Part shown: piece after piece, positions 26,509 through 35,375 of the stretch
Numbering within the stretch: position 1 is the first letter of the stretch
Layout of the letters: the number at the start of each line of letters is the position of its first letter
Assembly (NCBI RefSeq): GCF_037974355.1
Contig: NZ_CP150235.1
Span: 4,340,001-4,404,000, forward strand
Direction: 5' to 3'
Length of the DNA: 64,000 bases
Origin: Paenibacillus sp. FSL R5-0517
GTDB taxonomy: Bacteria; Bacillota; Bacilli; Paenibacillales; Paenibacillaceae
Made by a program: the position numbers and the translations under genes
The notes under the pieces: model-generated
Told to the model about the DNA's origin: nothing
Databases searched by the model: none
What the model saw: the letters and a program-made list of their open reading frames with translations, nothing else

Positions 26509-27144
26509 CTATGCACTCGCACTTTGTTTACGTTTATTCGTTGTTCGATGCATACGGCCAAGAGAAAATAACGCCATTCCAATTGCAAGTAAAGACAGGG
26601 CCATCCAATACTGCGGATAAGCAGGTCCCATACTCACTACAAAAGGTTCGATAATGCTTCCTCTATCCGCTCCAGTCATGTCGTACTGATATAATCCAGA
26701 TGACGAAGGTGCGCTTCCGGCAACTCCTGTCTCCAGAATACCCGTAGCAACAACTTTGGTTTGCTCAGCTTCTGACACATCTGGCTTAAACATTGCCATG
26801 TACAGAAAGCTGCATAAAAAAATAGCCAGGAACGCGGCAATCCACAAAGACATATGCTTGCGGATCGCAGCAGAGAAACGATTAACCTTTGCCTCCTCCG
26901 GCAATAACCATGGAGACTCCGCATAAATCCGGTCCATAACGTTACGGTTCACTCTCTCTGCCTGTTGTTCTGTCACTGGAATCGGGATGCTGTGCAGCAA
27001 GATCTGGGCTTCTTCCCAAACCTCAAACTGCTCGGAGCAGTCTTCACAACCAGCGAGATGAGCATGAAATGCAATCCGCTGAGGATGATTCTCCGGCAAG
27101 TCCCAGACCAGTGCAAACAGTTCCTGGGCATCATTGCAATTCAT
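26509..27144 (-). CDS. Zinc-finger anti-sigma factor
   Basis: 211 residues. N-terminal zf-HC2 domain with H-x3-C-x2-C (HLAGCEDC, about residues 29-36) and Cys3, then a membrane segment (WIAAFLAIFLCSFLYMAMF, about 101-119), an outside loop and a second membrane segment (YWMALSLLAIGMALFSLG). It should hold the ECF sigma factor at the membrane until a signal comes. Start ATG overlaps the sigma stop by 4 nt (ATGA), so the two are made together. Signal and targets unknown. Confidence 0.88.
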   Translation of the reverse strand: MNCNDAQELFALVWDLPENHPQRIAFHAHLAGCEDCSEQFEVWEEAQILLHSIPIPVTEQQAERVNRNVMDRIYAESPWLLPEEAKVNRFSAAIRKHMSLWIAAFLAIFLCSFLYMAMFKPDVSEAEQTKVVATGILETGVAGSAPSSSGLYQYDMTGADRGSIIEPFVVSMGPAYPQYWMALSLLAIGMALFSLGRMHRTTNKRKQSASA

Positions 27145-27734
27145 CGGTTCTTCATCCCTTCATATGGCTCGTACACCGGTTCGAAGAAATAAGGTTCCAA
27201 TTGAGTTTTTACGCTTGATCTTGCTCTGAATAATAGCGATTTCACAGAACTGACGCTCTGCCCAAGAATATTCGCAATCTCCTGGTAGTCTAGTTGATCA
27301 TACTCGCGGAGTATAATCGCAGAACGTTGCTTCTCCGGCAAGTTGTTAATCGCATCTCTAACCAGCATCACCCGCTCGCTGCGCAGTACAGCATACTCCG
27401 GTGCATTCTCCGAAGGAGCAACGGGAACAATCCCGCTCTCTTCAAGTGGGACATTTCCGCTGCGCTGTTTGCGAAGCTCACTCAGTACCGTATTTCTCGC
27501 AATGGTATATAACCAGGTTGAGAATGAGGCATCCACCTCACGGAAAGAGTGCAGACTGCGGAACGCCTTATAGAAAGTCTCAGAACAGAGATCTTCCGCA
27601 AGCAGCTCCATATTGGAACTTTTCAACATATGATATACGAAAGCCAGTATTTTACGCTGATAACGACTCATCAGCTCGGAATATAACTCCAGGTTACCTT
27701 CCTTGATCTCTCGAATCAACTGGGAATCCGTCAT
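27141..27734 (-). CDS. ECF-type RNA polymerase sigma factor
   Basis: 197 residues from ATG 27734 (GGAGGGG ten bases upstream; the frame is open to 27791). Sigma region 2 at about 10-80 (LYSELMSRYQRKILAFVYHM; FSTWLYTIARN) and region 4 at about 125-180 (LPEKQRSAIILREYDQLDYQEIANILGQSVSSVKS split over the helix-turn-helix). Group is ECF with a ZAS anti-sigma; closest in feel to SigW-like factors. Coupled to the anti-sigma gene. No obvious autoregulatory promoter recognised. Confidence 0.92.
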   Translation of the reverse strand: MTDSQLIREIKEGNLELYSELMSRYQRKILAFVYHMLKSSNMELLAEDLCSETFYKAFRSLHSFREVDASFSTWLYTIARNTVLSELRKQRSGNVPLEESGIVPVAPSENAPEYAVLRSERVMLVRDAINNLPEKQRSAIILREYDQLDYQEIANILGQSVSSVKSLLFRARSSVKTQLEPYFFEPVYEPYEGMKNR

Positions 27735-28180
27735 TTGAGTGCGACCCCTCCTCGCCCATCCATGTGCTTCTCCCCGTTCGACTCTATCCATGTATTACCG
27801 AACAGGCACAAAAAAGTTGCGGTTTTCACCGCATATAAACAGCGTTCAGCGCCATAACTGGCCTTCCCGCCAAATTCCCCTATGTAATGGCAATTTCCCC
27901 AACGTTTCTACATTAACAGTATTTATTGTACAACGGTCTGCATCATCCTGGCAAATCCATTGCTGTCCACAGAACCCGACCTGTCATTCATATGCAGTCA
28001 TTTTCACGTTCATGACTTCATTTAGAGCCTTTTTGGTAAGCCTTTCATATATAGACGCATGATATACTGAAAAGGTTACAAAAATGTGATATTTTTTTTG
28101 ATTTCAGGCCCTCAAAAAAAGGAGTTATTATCCTGAATTACCGAAAGATATAATTAATTCAAACAATTTTATTTAAAGTG
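27735..28180. other. Non-coding gap upstream of the ECF sigma gene
   Basis: About 450 bp with no convincing gene. A small GC hairpin (GCGGTTTTCACCGC near 27820-27833) is the only structure I note. The sigma gene promoter must lie here; the DNA before the small RNA promoter is very AT-rich. Confidence 0.4.
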
Positions 28181-28209
28181 TTGACAGAATGAAAACGTAT
28201 ACATATAAT
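28181..28209 (+). promoter_or_regulatory. Consensus sigma-A promoter of the small RNA
   Basis: TTGACA (28181-28186), exactly 17 bp, TATAAT (28204-28209): a perfect match at both boxes. The 30 bp upstream are almost all A and T, as in an UP element. It points to the plus strand, away from any gene. Confidence 0.9.
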
Positions 28210-28215
28210 AAGGGT

Positions 28216-28299
28216 ACAGTATGGTTTCTCTCCACTCCTATCCAATAACTGTATTGCTCCACGTGAGCAATGGCCGCTTTTGTAAGCGGTCTTTTTTTT
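28216..28299 (+). ncRNA. Candidate small regulatory RNA, about 84 nt
   Basis: From the predicted start at 28216 the transcript has three hairpins. ACAGUAUGG pairs with CCAAUAACUGU and leaves a C/U-rich loop (UUUCUCUCCACUCCUAU) able to pair with Shine-Dalgarno sequences. AUUGCUC/GAGCAAU (28253-28271) forms a second stem. CCGCUU/AAGCGG with eight U (28272-28299) ends it. The only ATG (28221) would lack a transcribed ribosome site. C-rich loops are typical of Firmicute sRNAs such as RsaE/RoxS and FsrA, but I cannot assign it to a known family. Lies between tyrA and the ECF sigma gene. Confidence 0.75.
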
Positions 28300-28411
28300 G
28301 TCTTCAAAAAGGAATTACCTCTAGTTTAGAGGTTAATATTTGCATTCATCTTTTATATATCACCCTCTTTGATTTCTGAGGAGATTCATATAACAACTCC
28401 AATACAACCCC

Positions 28412-28437
28412 ACAAAAAAGAGGGCTTTCGCCCTCTT
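28412..28437 (-). terminator. Terminator of the trp-hisC-tyrA operon
   Basis: AAGAGGGC/GCCCTCTT with a GAAA-type loop, then minus-strand T run, directly after the tyrA stop. Confidence 0.9.
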
Positions 28438-28444
28438 TCTCGTC

Positions 28445-29539
28445 TTATACCCGCACTTGATAGCCTAAGGAATCCAACAATGTCTTGGCTCGTTCCATAT
28501 CCTCTTCCTGACGGAAAGACAGACGCATGATGCCCGGCACATCAACCCGGTTTTCGATAATCTCCAAGTTGCTCAGGTTAATGTCATTCGCCCCAAGCTC
28601 AGTTGCGATCTTACCAATCATACCCGGAGCATCCTGGACATCGGTGTACAGATCAAATAACGGTGAAATCATGCCTTTGCGTCGTTCGGGCAATACACTG
28701 CGGAACTTACGGGCCTGACGGAATGCTTCCTCTATGCCATCACCGTTCTTATGCTCCAGCATATCCGTAAAGGCCGTCATTTGGCTATTCCAGTCCTTAA
28801 GCAAGCCCAGTAGGACATCACGGTTGCTAAGCAAGATATCTCTCCATACAATTGCATCACTGGACGCAATCCGGGTAATATCCCGGAAACCACCTGCAGC
28901 CAGCATTTTATACAGCGGATTTGACTCATTATATTCACGCACCTGATTGACCAGCGCAACAGCAATAACATGTGGCAAATGACTAATCGCACCCACGATG
29001 TCATCGTGCAACAGAGGCTCCACACGCACGATCTGTGCGCGCGTATAGGCAAGCAGCTCTGACAACCTGCTGTAAGCTTCTTCAGGTACTTGCTCTGAAG
29101 GGGTTAAGACATAATATGCATTCTCAAACAACACGGCTGAGGCCGCATCCACGCCTGCACGCTCCGACCCTGCCATAGGATGACCACCAATGAAGTAAGC
29201 GTCAGTCAGCCGCACATGCTCGGCACAAGCGGCAATGGAAGCCTTGGTGCTTCCTACATCCGTGATGATACATCCTTTCTTCAATGGCAGCCTGGAAAGC
29301 TTCTCGAAATAGGACTCAAGCAAACCTACGGGAACGCACAAAAAAATAAAGTCGGCATCCTCTACCGCTTCTTCCAGTGAGAGCGTAGCATCATCCACTA
29401 CACCGCTCGCTATGTACTTGTCCTTCAGTTCATCCAAGTGGGCATAGCCCATCACGGTTACACCTGGCTTGCCTTTGAAGCAGAGCGCAAGTGAACCGCC
29501 GATGAGTCCTACACCAATCATTGCAATTTTTAGTTTCAT
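28445..29539 (-). CDS. tyrA: Prephenate dehydrogenase with ACT domain
   Basis: 364 residues. Oxidises prephenate to hydroxyphenylpyruvate for tyrosine. GVGLIGGSLA (8-17) binds NAD; FLCVPVG, TDVGSTK and GGHPMAGSE are family motifs. The C-terminal 70 residues (VQDAPGMIGKIATELG ...) form an ACT domain, probably for tyrosine feedback. Last gene of the supraoperon; start ATG 29539 with GAGGACCC. Confidence 0.96.
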   Translation of the reverse strand: MKLKIAMIGVGLIGGSLALCFKGKPGVTVMGYAHLDELKDKYIASGVVDDATLSLEEAVEDADFIFLCVPVGLLESYFEKLSRLPLKKGCIITDVGSTKASIAACAEHVRLTDAYFIGGHPMAGSERAGVDAASAVLFENAYYVLTPSEQVPEEAYSRLSELLAYTRAQIVRVEPLLHDDIVGAISHLPHVIAVALVNQVREYNESNPLYKMLAAGGFRDITRIASSDAIVWRDILLSNRDVLLGLLKDWNSQMTAFTDMLEHKNGDGIEEAFRQARKFRSVLPERRKGMISPLFDLYTDVQDAPGMIGKIATELGANDINLSNLEIIENRVDVPGIMRLSFRQEEDMERAKTLLDSLGYQVRV

Positions 29540-29565
29540 GGGTCCTCACTCTTTCATCGCCAGTA

Positions 29566-30666
29566 TTAAGGGCTTGCTACCGCCTTCTCAGCCAGCGTGT
29601 TCTCCAGTGCCGTGACAAATGCACGGTTCTGTTCTGATGTTCCGACGGACACACGAATGTAAGTTGGGTATACGTGGAATCCTGGGCGAACGATAATGCC
29701 TTGTTTCAGCAAGGATTGGAACGCCGTAGCCGAAGGCATGTTCAGATCAACCATAATGAAATTACCCTGTGAAGGGAAATACGACAATCCGAGCCGTGTA
29801 AATTCATTTTGCAGGAAATCCCGATCCGTTGCATTCCGCTTCGAGCACTCTTGAACAAAATCCTGATCCAGTAATGCAGCGGTTGCCGCAACCTGTGCAA
29901 ATCGCGAAGTGTTAAACGGCTCACGTACACGGTTAATCAAATCAATAATTTCGGGACGTGCGATGCCGTATCCGATCCGGAGCGAAGCCAAACCATAAAT
30001 TTTGGAGAATGTCCGCAGAATGACCAAGTTCGGATACCGTTCGATCAATGGTATGCTTTGCGGATATGCATCATCGGTTACGAATTCATAATAAGCTTCG
30101 TCCAGTACAACCATCACATGTGCAGGTACACGGTCCATAAAGGCTGTAAGTTCCTGCTCAGAGATAATCGTACCTGTCGGATTATTTGGATTACACACCC
30201 AGACCGCTTTCGTTTTGTCGTTGATTTGCGCAAGCATCGCGCTCAGATCATGCGTTCCATCTTTAAGAGGCACTTCGATGGTAACGGCTCCTTCAATATC
30301 GGCATTGCTTTTGTATACGGAGAATGTCTGATCTGCCATGATGGTCTCGTCACCCGGCAAGAAGAAAGCTCTCGTGATCAAAGCAATAATCTCATCAGAA
30401 CCACAACCAAATATTAAGTTGTTCCGTTCAACACCAAGATGCTTTGCAAGAACTCCAGTCAGCTCAACCGAGCTACCGTCTGGGTATATGCTTATGTTAG
30501 TCATTTCTCTCGTAATGGCTTCCAGGGCGGCAGGAGAACTGCCGTATGGGTTTTCGTTGGAGGCCAGTTTGATGACTTGTTCAAGCCCCAGTTCACGTTT
30601 CACTTCTTCAATCGGTTTGCCCGGTTGGTACACAGGCAGATTGACAATCTGGGATTTCGGTTTCAA
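29566..30666 (-). CDS. hisC: Histidinol-phosphate aminotransferase (also aromatic)
   Basis: 366 residues, class II PLP aminotransferase. NENPYGSSP near 37-45, NPNNPTG, DEAYYEF and the lysine in TFSKIYGLASLRIGYG. In Bacillus the trp-linked HisC serves histidine and also phenylalanine/tyrosine. TTG start 30666 behind AGGAGG, eight bases. Between trpA and tyrA as in B. subtilis. Confidence 0.95.
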   Translation of the reverse strand: MKPKSQIVNLPVYQPGKPIEEVKRELGLEQVIKLASNENPYGSSPAALEAITREMTNISIYPDGSSVELTGVLAKHLGVERNNLIFGCGSDEIIALITRAFFLPGDETIMADQTFSVYKSNADIEGAVTIEVPLKDGTHDLSAMLAQINDKTKAVWVCNPNNPTGTIISEQELTAFMDRVPAHVMVVLDEAYYEFVTDDAYPQSIPLIERYPNLVILRTFSKIYGLASLRIGYGIARPEIIDLINRVREPFNTSRFAQVAATAALLDQDFVQECSKRNATDRDFLQNEFTRLGLSYFPSQGNFIMVDLNMPSATAFQSLLKQGIIVRPGFHVYPTYIRVSVGTSEQNRAFVTALENTLAEKAVASP

Positions 30667-30752
30667 CCCGACCGCCTCCTGTTATTGAGATAATGTTAGA
30701 CACGAATGAGCGTGCACCTCATGTGTCCAAGGGATGTACTTTCAAGACATCT

Positions 30753-31559
30753 CTATCCCTTCAATTGTGCCACAAAGTTGCGAATTTGCAACAGCCCCTC
30801 TGCACGCGTGTCCGGATTTCCAAGCAGAGGGATCGCGTCTTCCACCTGACGAACGATGGCACTACCTACAACAACACCATCGCAGATGCGGGAGAAATGT
30901 TCCACCTGCTCATGACTAGAAATACCGAAACCTACCGCTACAGGGACGTCTGTCAGACTTTTCACCGTCTCAATGAAGCTTTCTACACCATCAAAGAAAG
31001 AAGCTCTCTCTCCGGTTACTCCAAGGGAAGATACACAATAGATAAAGCCACTTGCTCCATTCACAATCCGCTCAATCCGTGCATTAGATGTAGGTGCAAC
31101 AAGTGGCACCAGATGTACTCCCGCGCGATTAGCACGTTGTCGCATCTCTTCCGCTTCCTCAATTGGCAAGTCCGGAATGATCATGCCACTAATATCGTGT
31201 TTGACCAATTCTTCAAAGAATACATCCAACCCGGTCTGCAAGACCGGATTATAATAGGTGAACAGCACAAACGGCAGTTTCACACCTGCCTTACGAGCTT
31301 TTGCTGCGGTTTCCATAACCGTACGAATAGTAATCTGGCTTTTCAGCGCACGTTCGGAAGCACGCTGAATGACTGGGCCATCTGCAAGTGGATCGGAATA
31401 AGGAACACCCAGTTCCAAAATATCCGCTCCGGCCTGCTCAAGCTCCTTGATGATATCGATCGTTGTATCCACATCCGGGTCTCCCACGGTTAAGAATGGA
31501 ATAAGTGCCGTGCGATTCTGTTGCTTCAATTGCTGGAAGGTCTGGTCCATCAGATTCAT
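30753..31559 (-). CDS. trpA: Tryptophan synthase alpha chain
   Basis: 268 residues, TIM barrel. Splits indole-glycerol phosphate. Catalytic Glu in LELGVPYSDPLADGPVIQ (about 48-65) and Asp in this segment; PDLPIEE; GFGISSHEQ. Start ATG 31559 overlaps trpB by 4 nt. Confidence 0.97.
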   Translation of the reverse strand: MNLMDQTFQQLKQQNRTALIPFLTVGDPDVDTTIDIIKELEQAGADILELGVPYSDPLADGPVIQRASERALKSQITIRTVMETAAKARKAGVKLPFVLFTYYNPVLQTGLDVFFEELVKHDISGMIIPDLPIEEAEEMRQRANRAGVHLVPLVAPTSNARIERIVNGASGFIYCVSSLGVTGERASFFDGVESFIETVKSLTDVPVAVGFGISSHEQVEHFSRICDGVVVGSAIVRQVEDAIPLLGNPDTRAEGLLQIRNFVAQLKG

Positions 31560-32755
31560 CCCAAGTCACCTCCCGTGTATTTCATGATTGATTCAACGTC
31601 CTTGTCTCCCCGTCCCGACAGACAAATGACTACAATATCATCTGCTGTGAGTTCAGGCGCCAGTTTGACAACTTGGGCAACCGCATGTGCAGACTCCAGA
31701 GCAGGAATAATTCCTTCTGTCCGACATAGAAGTTGCAGGGCATCCAGTGCTTCCTGATCCGTGATCGGTACATATTTTGCCCGTTCAATATCCTTGAGAT
31801 AGGAATGCTCCGGACCAACACCCGGATAATCAAGTCCGGCCGAGATGGAATGTGCTGGCTGAACCTGTCCATACTCATCCTGCAACAGGTAACTCATAGA
31901 TCCCTGGAACACACCATGCGTACCTTTGGTCATCGTCGCAGCGTGATACTCGGTATCGACCCCTTTGCCTGCGGCTTCAACGCCAACAAGCTTCACATCC
32001 TGGTCACCGATAAATGGATAGAACATGCCGATTGCATTACTTCCTCCACCGACAGCTGCTACAATTACATCCGGCAAACGTCCTTCGATCTCCTGAATCT
32101 GACGACGGGTCTCATCACCAATCACTCGTTGGAAATTCCGCACCATCATCGGATATGGATGAGGTCCAACCACTGATCCAAGCACATAGAACGTATCCTC
32201 CACATTGCTGACCCAGTAGCGAAGCGCTTCATTACCAGCATCCTTCAGTGTCCGTGTTCCGGACGTAACCGGAATTACTTCTGCTCCGAGCAGCTTCATC
32301 CGAAATACGTTTAACTGCTGACGCTCTGTATCTTCTTCGCCCATAAATACTTTGCATTCCAGTCCAAGCAATGCGGCTACAGTTGCCGTTGCAACGCCGT
32401 GTTGACCTGCACCCGTTTCGGCAATAACTTTCTTTTTGCCCATCCGTTTGGCAAGCAGACCTTGTCCAATGGCGTTATTAATTTTGTGCGCGCCTGTATG
32501 ATTGAGATCTTCACGTTTCAGATAAATTTTCGGTCCGCCCAATCGGCGTGACAATTGCTCTGCATGATACAATGGGGTTTCACGTCCAGAATACTCGCTC
32601 AGCAGATAATTCAGTTCCTTGTTGAATTCCTCATCTTCAGAGAAGTGGCTGTATGCCTCCTCCAACTCAATAAGTGCGTTCATTAGTGTCTCAGGTACAA
32701 AGCGGCCTCCGAAGTGACCGAAACGCCCGTGTTGATCCGGCAATTGATGTGTCAT
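31556..32755 (-). CDS. trpB: Tryptophan synthase beta chain
   Basis: 399 residues. Joins indole and serine with PLP. PLP lysine in HTGAHKINNAIGQ (about 86-98), ETGAGQHGVATAT, GGGSNAIGMF phosphate loop and CLSGRGDKD at the end. Start ATG 32755 overlaps trpF by 4 nt. Confidence 0.98.
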   Translation of the reverse strand: MTHQLPDQHGRFGHFGGRFVPETLMNALIELEEAYSHFSEDEEFNKELNYLLSEYSGRETPLYHAEQLSRRLGGPKIYLKREDLNHTGAHKINNAIGQGLLAKRMGKKKVIAETGAGQHGVATATVAALLGLECKVFMGEEDTERQQLNVFRMKLLGAEVIPVTSGTRTLKDAGNEALRYWVSNVEDTFYVLGSVVGPHPYPMMVRNFQRVIGDETRRQIQEIEGRLPDVIVAAVGGGSNAIGMFYPFIGDQDVKLVGVEAAGKGVDTEYHAATMTKGTHGVFQGSMSYLLQDEYGQVQPAHSISAGLDYPGVGPEHSYLKDIERAKYVPITDQEALDALQLLCRTEGIIPALESAHAVAQVVKLAPELTADDIVVICLSGRGDKDVESIMKYTGGDLG

Positions 32756-33492
32756 GCCTGCTTCACCCTTTCTACGAATGCTGTAATTTTGGCAATATCC
32801 TTCACACCTTCAGTTTCAACGCCACTGGATACATCGACGCCGAAAGGTGCATATGTCTGTATTAATTGCTGTACATTGTCCGGCTGCAAACCTCCTGCAA
32901 CGAACAGAGAGATTTCGCGACTTTTCGCCCATTCCGCATAGGCAGGAATTCGCTCCCAGGCAAATGTTTTCCCGGAGCCCCCTCCATATAGAGGATCATG
33001 GGTATCAAGCAATATCGCATCAACGAATTTATCGTAAGCATCAAGAGCCCTTACGGCTACATCATCAGCTTCCGGACCCGTTTCATCTTTGGGAAAAGAA
33101 AAAACCTTGAATACTTCGGCATTCCACCGCTGCTTGACCTGATGGCAGAATTCCGCAGACTCCTGTCCATGCAGTTGAATAACATCCAGGTGAGCAATCT
33201 CCATAATGTGTTCCAACTCTTCGAGCGTAGGATTCACAAATACACCTGCAAGCTTCGGGCGATCATAGATAGACCATTCGAACAACACGGTCCTTAATGC
33301 AGCAGCCTGCTCGGGTTCGATTCGGCGGCGTGATTTGGCAAAAACAACACCAATGTAATCCACAGGCAAGTTTATCATCGATTTTAGCACTTCAACGTCC
33401 TGAAGTCCACATATTTTTACGGCCGCTGGCAGCGGGTTTCTCCGTTCAGACATACTGTCACCTGTGCCATCGTGTATGGAAGTATTCATCAT
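32752..33492 (-). CDS. trpF: Phosphoribosylanthranilate isomerase
   Basis: 246 residues. Catalytic Cys in VKICGLQDVE, Asp in LDTHDPLYGGGSGKTF, and GVDVSSGVE at the C-terminus. The N-terminus is about 20 residues longer than usual. ATG 33492 overlaps the trpC stop (coupling), while ATG 33453 with AGGTGA is an alternative that would give the usual length. Confidence 0.94.
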   Translation of the reverse strand: MMNTSIHDGTGDSMSERRNPLPAAVKICGLQDVEVLKSMINLPVDYIGVVFAKSRRRIEPEQAAALRTVLFEWSIYDRPKLAGVFVNPTLEELEHIMEIAHLDVIQLHGQESAEFCHQVKQRWNAEVFKVFSFPKDETGPEADDVAVRALDAYDKFVDAILLDTHDPLYGGGSGKTFAWERIPAYAEWAKSREISLFVAGGLQPDNVQQLIQTYAPFGVDVSSGVETEGVKDIAKITAFVERVKQA

Positions 33493-34277
33493 TTGGGTCC
33501 CATCAAATCATATACAGCCGCCTCGACATCATCCTTGCGCATGAGATGCTCACCTACGAGAATACCATGAACACCGGCCTGGATCAGAGGCACTGTTGAT
33601 TCTGGTCCATCAATACCACTTTCGCTGATCAAGGTGACCCCACTTGGAATCAATTCCATCAAATCCAGTGTCGTGCTCAGACTGGTTTCGAATGTTTTCA
33701 AATTACGGTTATTAATGCCTACAAGTGTTGCCTGCGGAATCTCCAATACCTGCTCCAGTTCTGTTCGATCGTGAACTTCAATCAAGGCATCCAGTCCCAA
33801 ACTTTTGGCAAATTCCAGATATTGACGAATCTGTTCAGGTGTCAGAATGCTGGCAATCAGCAGGATCGCATCCGCACCCAGTAATCTTGCCTCGGCAATC
33901 TGTCGCTCATCTATAATAAAATCCTTGCGTAATAACGGAATATTCACCGCTTGATGGATCGCATGCAAGTACTCGTTGCTCCCTTGAAAATACGACACAT
34001 CCGTTAATACGGAGATGCAGTCTGCACCTGCTCGCTCATAAGCAGTAGCAATCTCTACCGGATGAAAATCCGGGCGAATTAACCCTTTGGATGGCGAAGC
34101 CTTCTTCACTTCAGCAATAAGGCCGAGTTTGCGATTGCGTTTGCTTGATAATGCTTGTTCAAATCCCCGGGTTGCCGGTAATTGTTCAATTTTTTGGATA
34201 GCCTCATCCATGCGAAATGTCTGTGCCAATACTTCTACTTCTTTATGTTTGGTTGCAACGATTCGATCAAGATACAT
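33489..34277 (-). CDS. trpC: Indole-3-glycerol phosphate synthase
   Basis: 262 residues, TIM barrel. LIAEVKKASPSKGLI (catalytic Lys), SVLTDVSYFQGS, LLRKDFI, GINNRNLKTF and ISESGI are all present. Start ATG 34277 overlaps the end of trpD by 11 nt. Confidence 0.97.
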   Translation of the reverse strand: MYLDRIVATKHKEVEVLAQTFRMDEAIQKIEQLPATRGFEQALSSKRNRKLGLIAEVKKASPSKGLIRPDFHPVEIATAYERAGADCISVLTDVSYFQGSNEYLHAIHQAVNIPLLRKDFIIDERQIAEARLLGADAILLIASILTPEQIRQYLEFAKSLGLDALIEVHDRTELEQVLEIPQATLVGINNRNLKTFETSLSTTLDLMELIPSGVTLISESGIDGPESTVPLIQAGVHGILVGEHLMRKDDVEAAVYDLMGPK

Positions 34278-35358
34278 GACTGTACGCCTCCGTTGTATGA
34301 ATTAACTGTTCAAGCTTCCCGGCAGCTTTGCCTGAATCTACCGCTTCAGCGGCAAGTGTGACCCCTTCAGCAATGCTATCTGCAAGACCGGATACGTAGA
34401 TGCATGCTCCAGCGTTCAACAGTACGACATCACGGTAGGCACTCTGCTCACCCTGGAAGATCCTCTTAATAATTTCGGCATTCTGTGCCGCATCTCCTCC
34501 AAGCACCGCTTCGAGTGGATGCAGAGACAAGCCCATATCACGTGGATCAATATCGTAGGTGTGCACTTCACCATTGCGAAGTTCAGATACCTGAGTTGGC
34601 GCCGAGATACTGATTTCATCCAGACCATCATGACTGGCCACGACCAACGCTCTTTTGAGACCAAGACGATTCAGCACTTCAGCGATCATCGGCGTCCGGG
34701 AACGATCATACAGGCCAAGCAATTGGCGATCTGCTCCCGCAGGATTGGTTAATGGTCCGAGCATATTGAAAATGGTACGCACACCCAGCTCTTTTCTCGG
34801 TCCTGCCGCATGTCGCATGGAAGGGTGATATACTTGGGCGAAACAGAAGCAAATTCCGATATCATCCAGACATTGTCTGGCCTGTTCCCCGTTCAGATGG
34901 ATATTTACACCGAGTGCCTCTAATACATCTGCACTACCTGCTTTTCCTGAAGCTGAACGGTTGCCATGTTTGGCGACCCGAACCGAAACGGCGGAAGCAA
35001 TAATGGCAGATGCCGTGGAAATATTGAATTTATGAATACCCGATCCGCCTGTTCCACAAGTGTCCAACAAGCCGCTGCCATCCGTGAGAATCCGTCCGCC
35101 TTGACCACGCATCGCTTCAGCAAAACCGGTGATCTCATCCACCGTTTCCCCCTTCATGCGCAGCGCCATTAACAAACCTCCGATTTGAGCCGGCGTTGCC
35201 TCACCTCTCATAATCGAGTACATCAAATCTCGTGCTTCGGCTTGCTCCAGATGGCTGCCCTCTAAAATCTTCGCTAATCCATTCTTCATGCCATCCTCGC
35301 GAGTCATCTCAGTAATCGGGGTTACAGAGTTTTCATTCATAATCGGGTTTATGTTCAT
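34267..35358 (-). CDS. trpD: Anthranilate phosphoribosyltransferase
   Basis: 363 residues. PRPP site DTCGTGGSG, KHGNRSASGKAGSADVLE split across the active site, and GPLTNPAG. About 20 residues longer at the N-terminus than usual; ATG 35358 has GAGGAG nine bases upstream and is kept. ATG 35289 (MKNGLAK) is the alternative. Confidence 0.95.
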   Translation of the reverse strand: MNINPIMNENSVTPITEMTREDGMKNGLAKILEGSHLEQAEARDLMYSIMRGEATPAQIGGLLMALRMKGETVDEITGFAEAMRGQGGRILTDGSGLLDTCGTGGSGIHKFNISTASAIIASAVSVRVAKHGNRSASGKAGSADVLEALGVNIHLNGEQARQCLDDIGICFCFAQVYHPSMRHAAGPRKELGVRTIFNMLGPLTNPAGADRQLLGLYDRSRTPMIAEVLNRLGLKRALVVASHDGLDEISISAPTQVSELRNGEVHTYDIDPRDMGLSLHPLEAVLGGDAAQNAEIIKRIFQGEQSAYRDVVLLNAGACIYVSGLADSIAEGVTLAAEAVDSGKAAGKLEQLIHTTEAYSHVS

Positions 35359-35375
35359 CTCCGGTCTCTCCTCTC

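Noticed and set aside
28216..28300. Short coding frame from ATG 28221 in the small RNA
   Set aside because: The only SD-like sequence (AGGG) lies before the predicted start of transcription, so the ATG would have no ribosome site.
28216..28300. Known RsaE/RoxS sRNA
   Set aside because: The C-rich loop is similar in style, but the sequence as I remember it does not align; left as unassigned.
30693..31493. Plus-strand frame opposite trpA (266 codons)
   Set aside because: Antisense shadow of trpA; no ribosome site.
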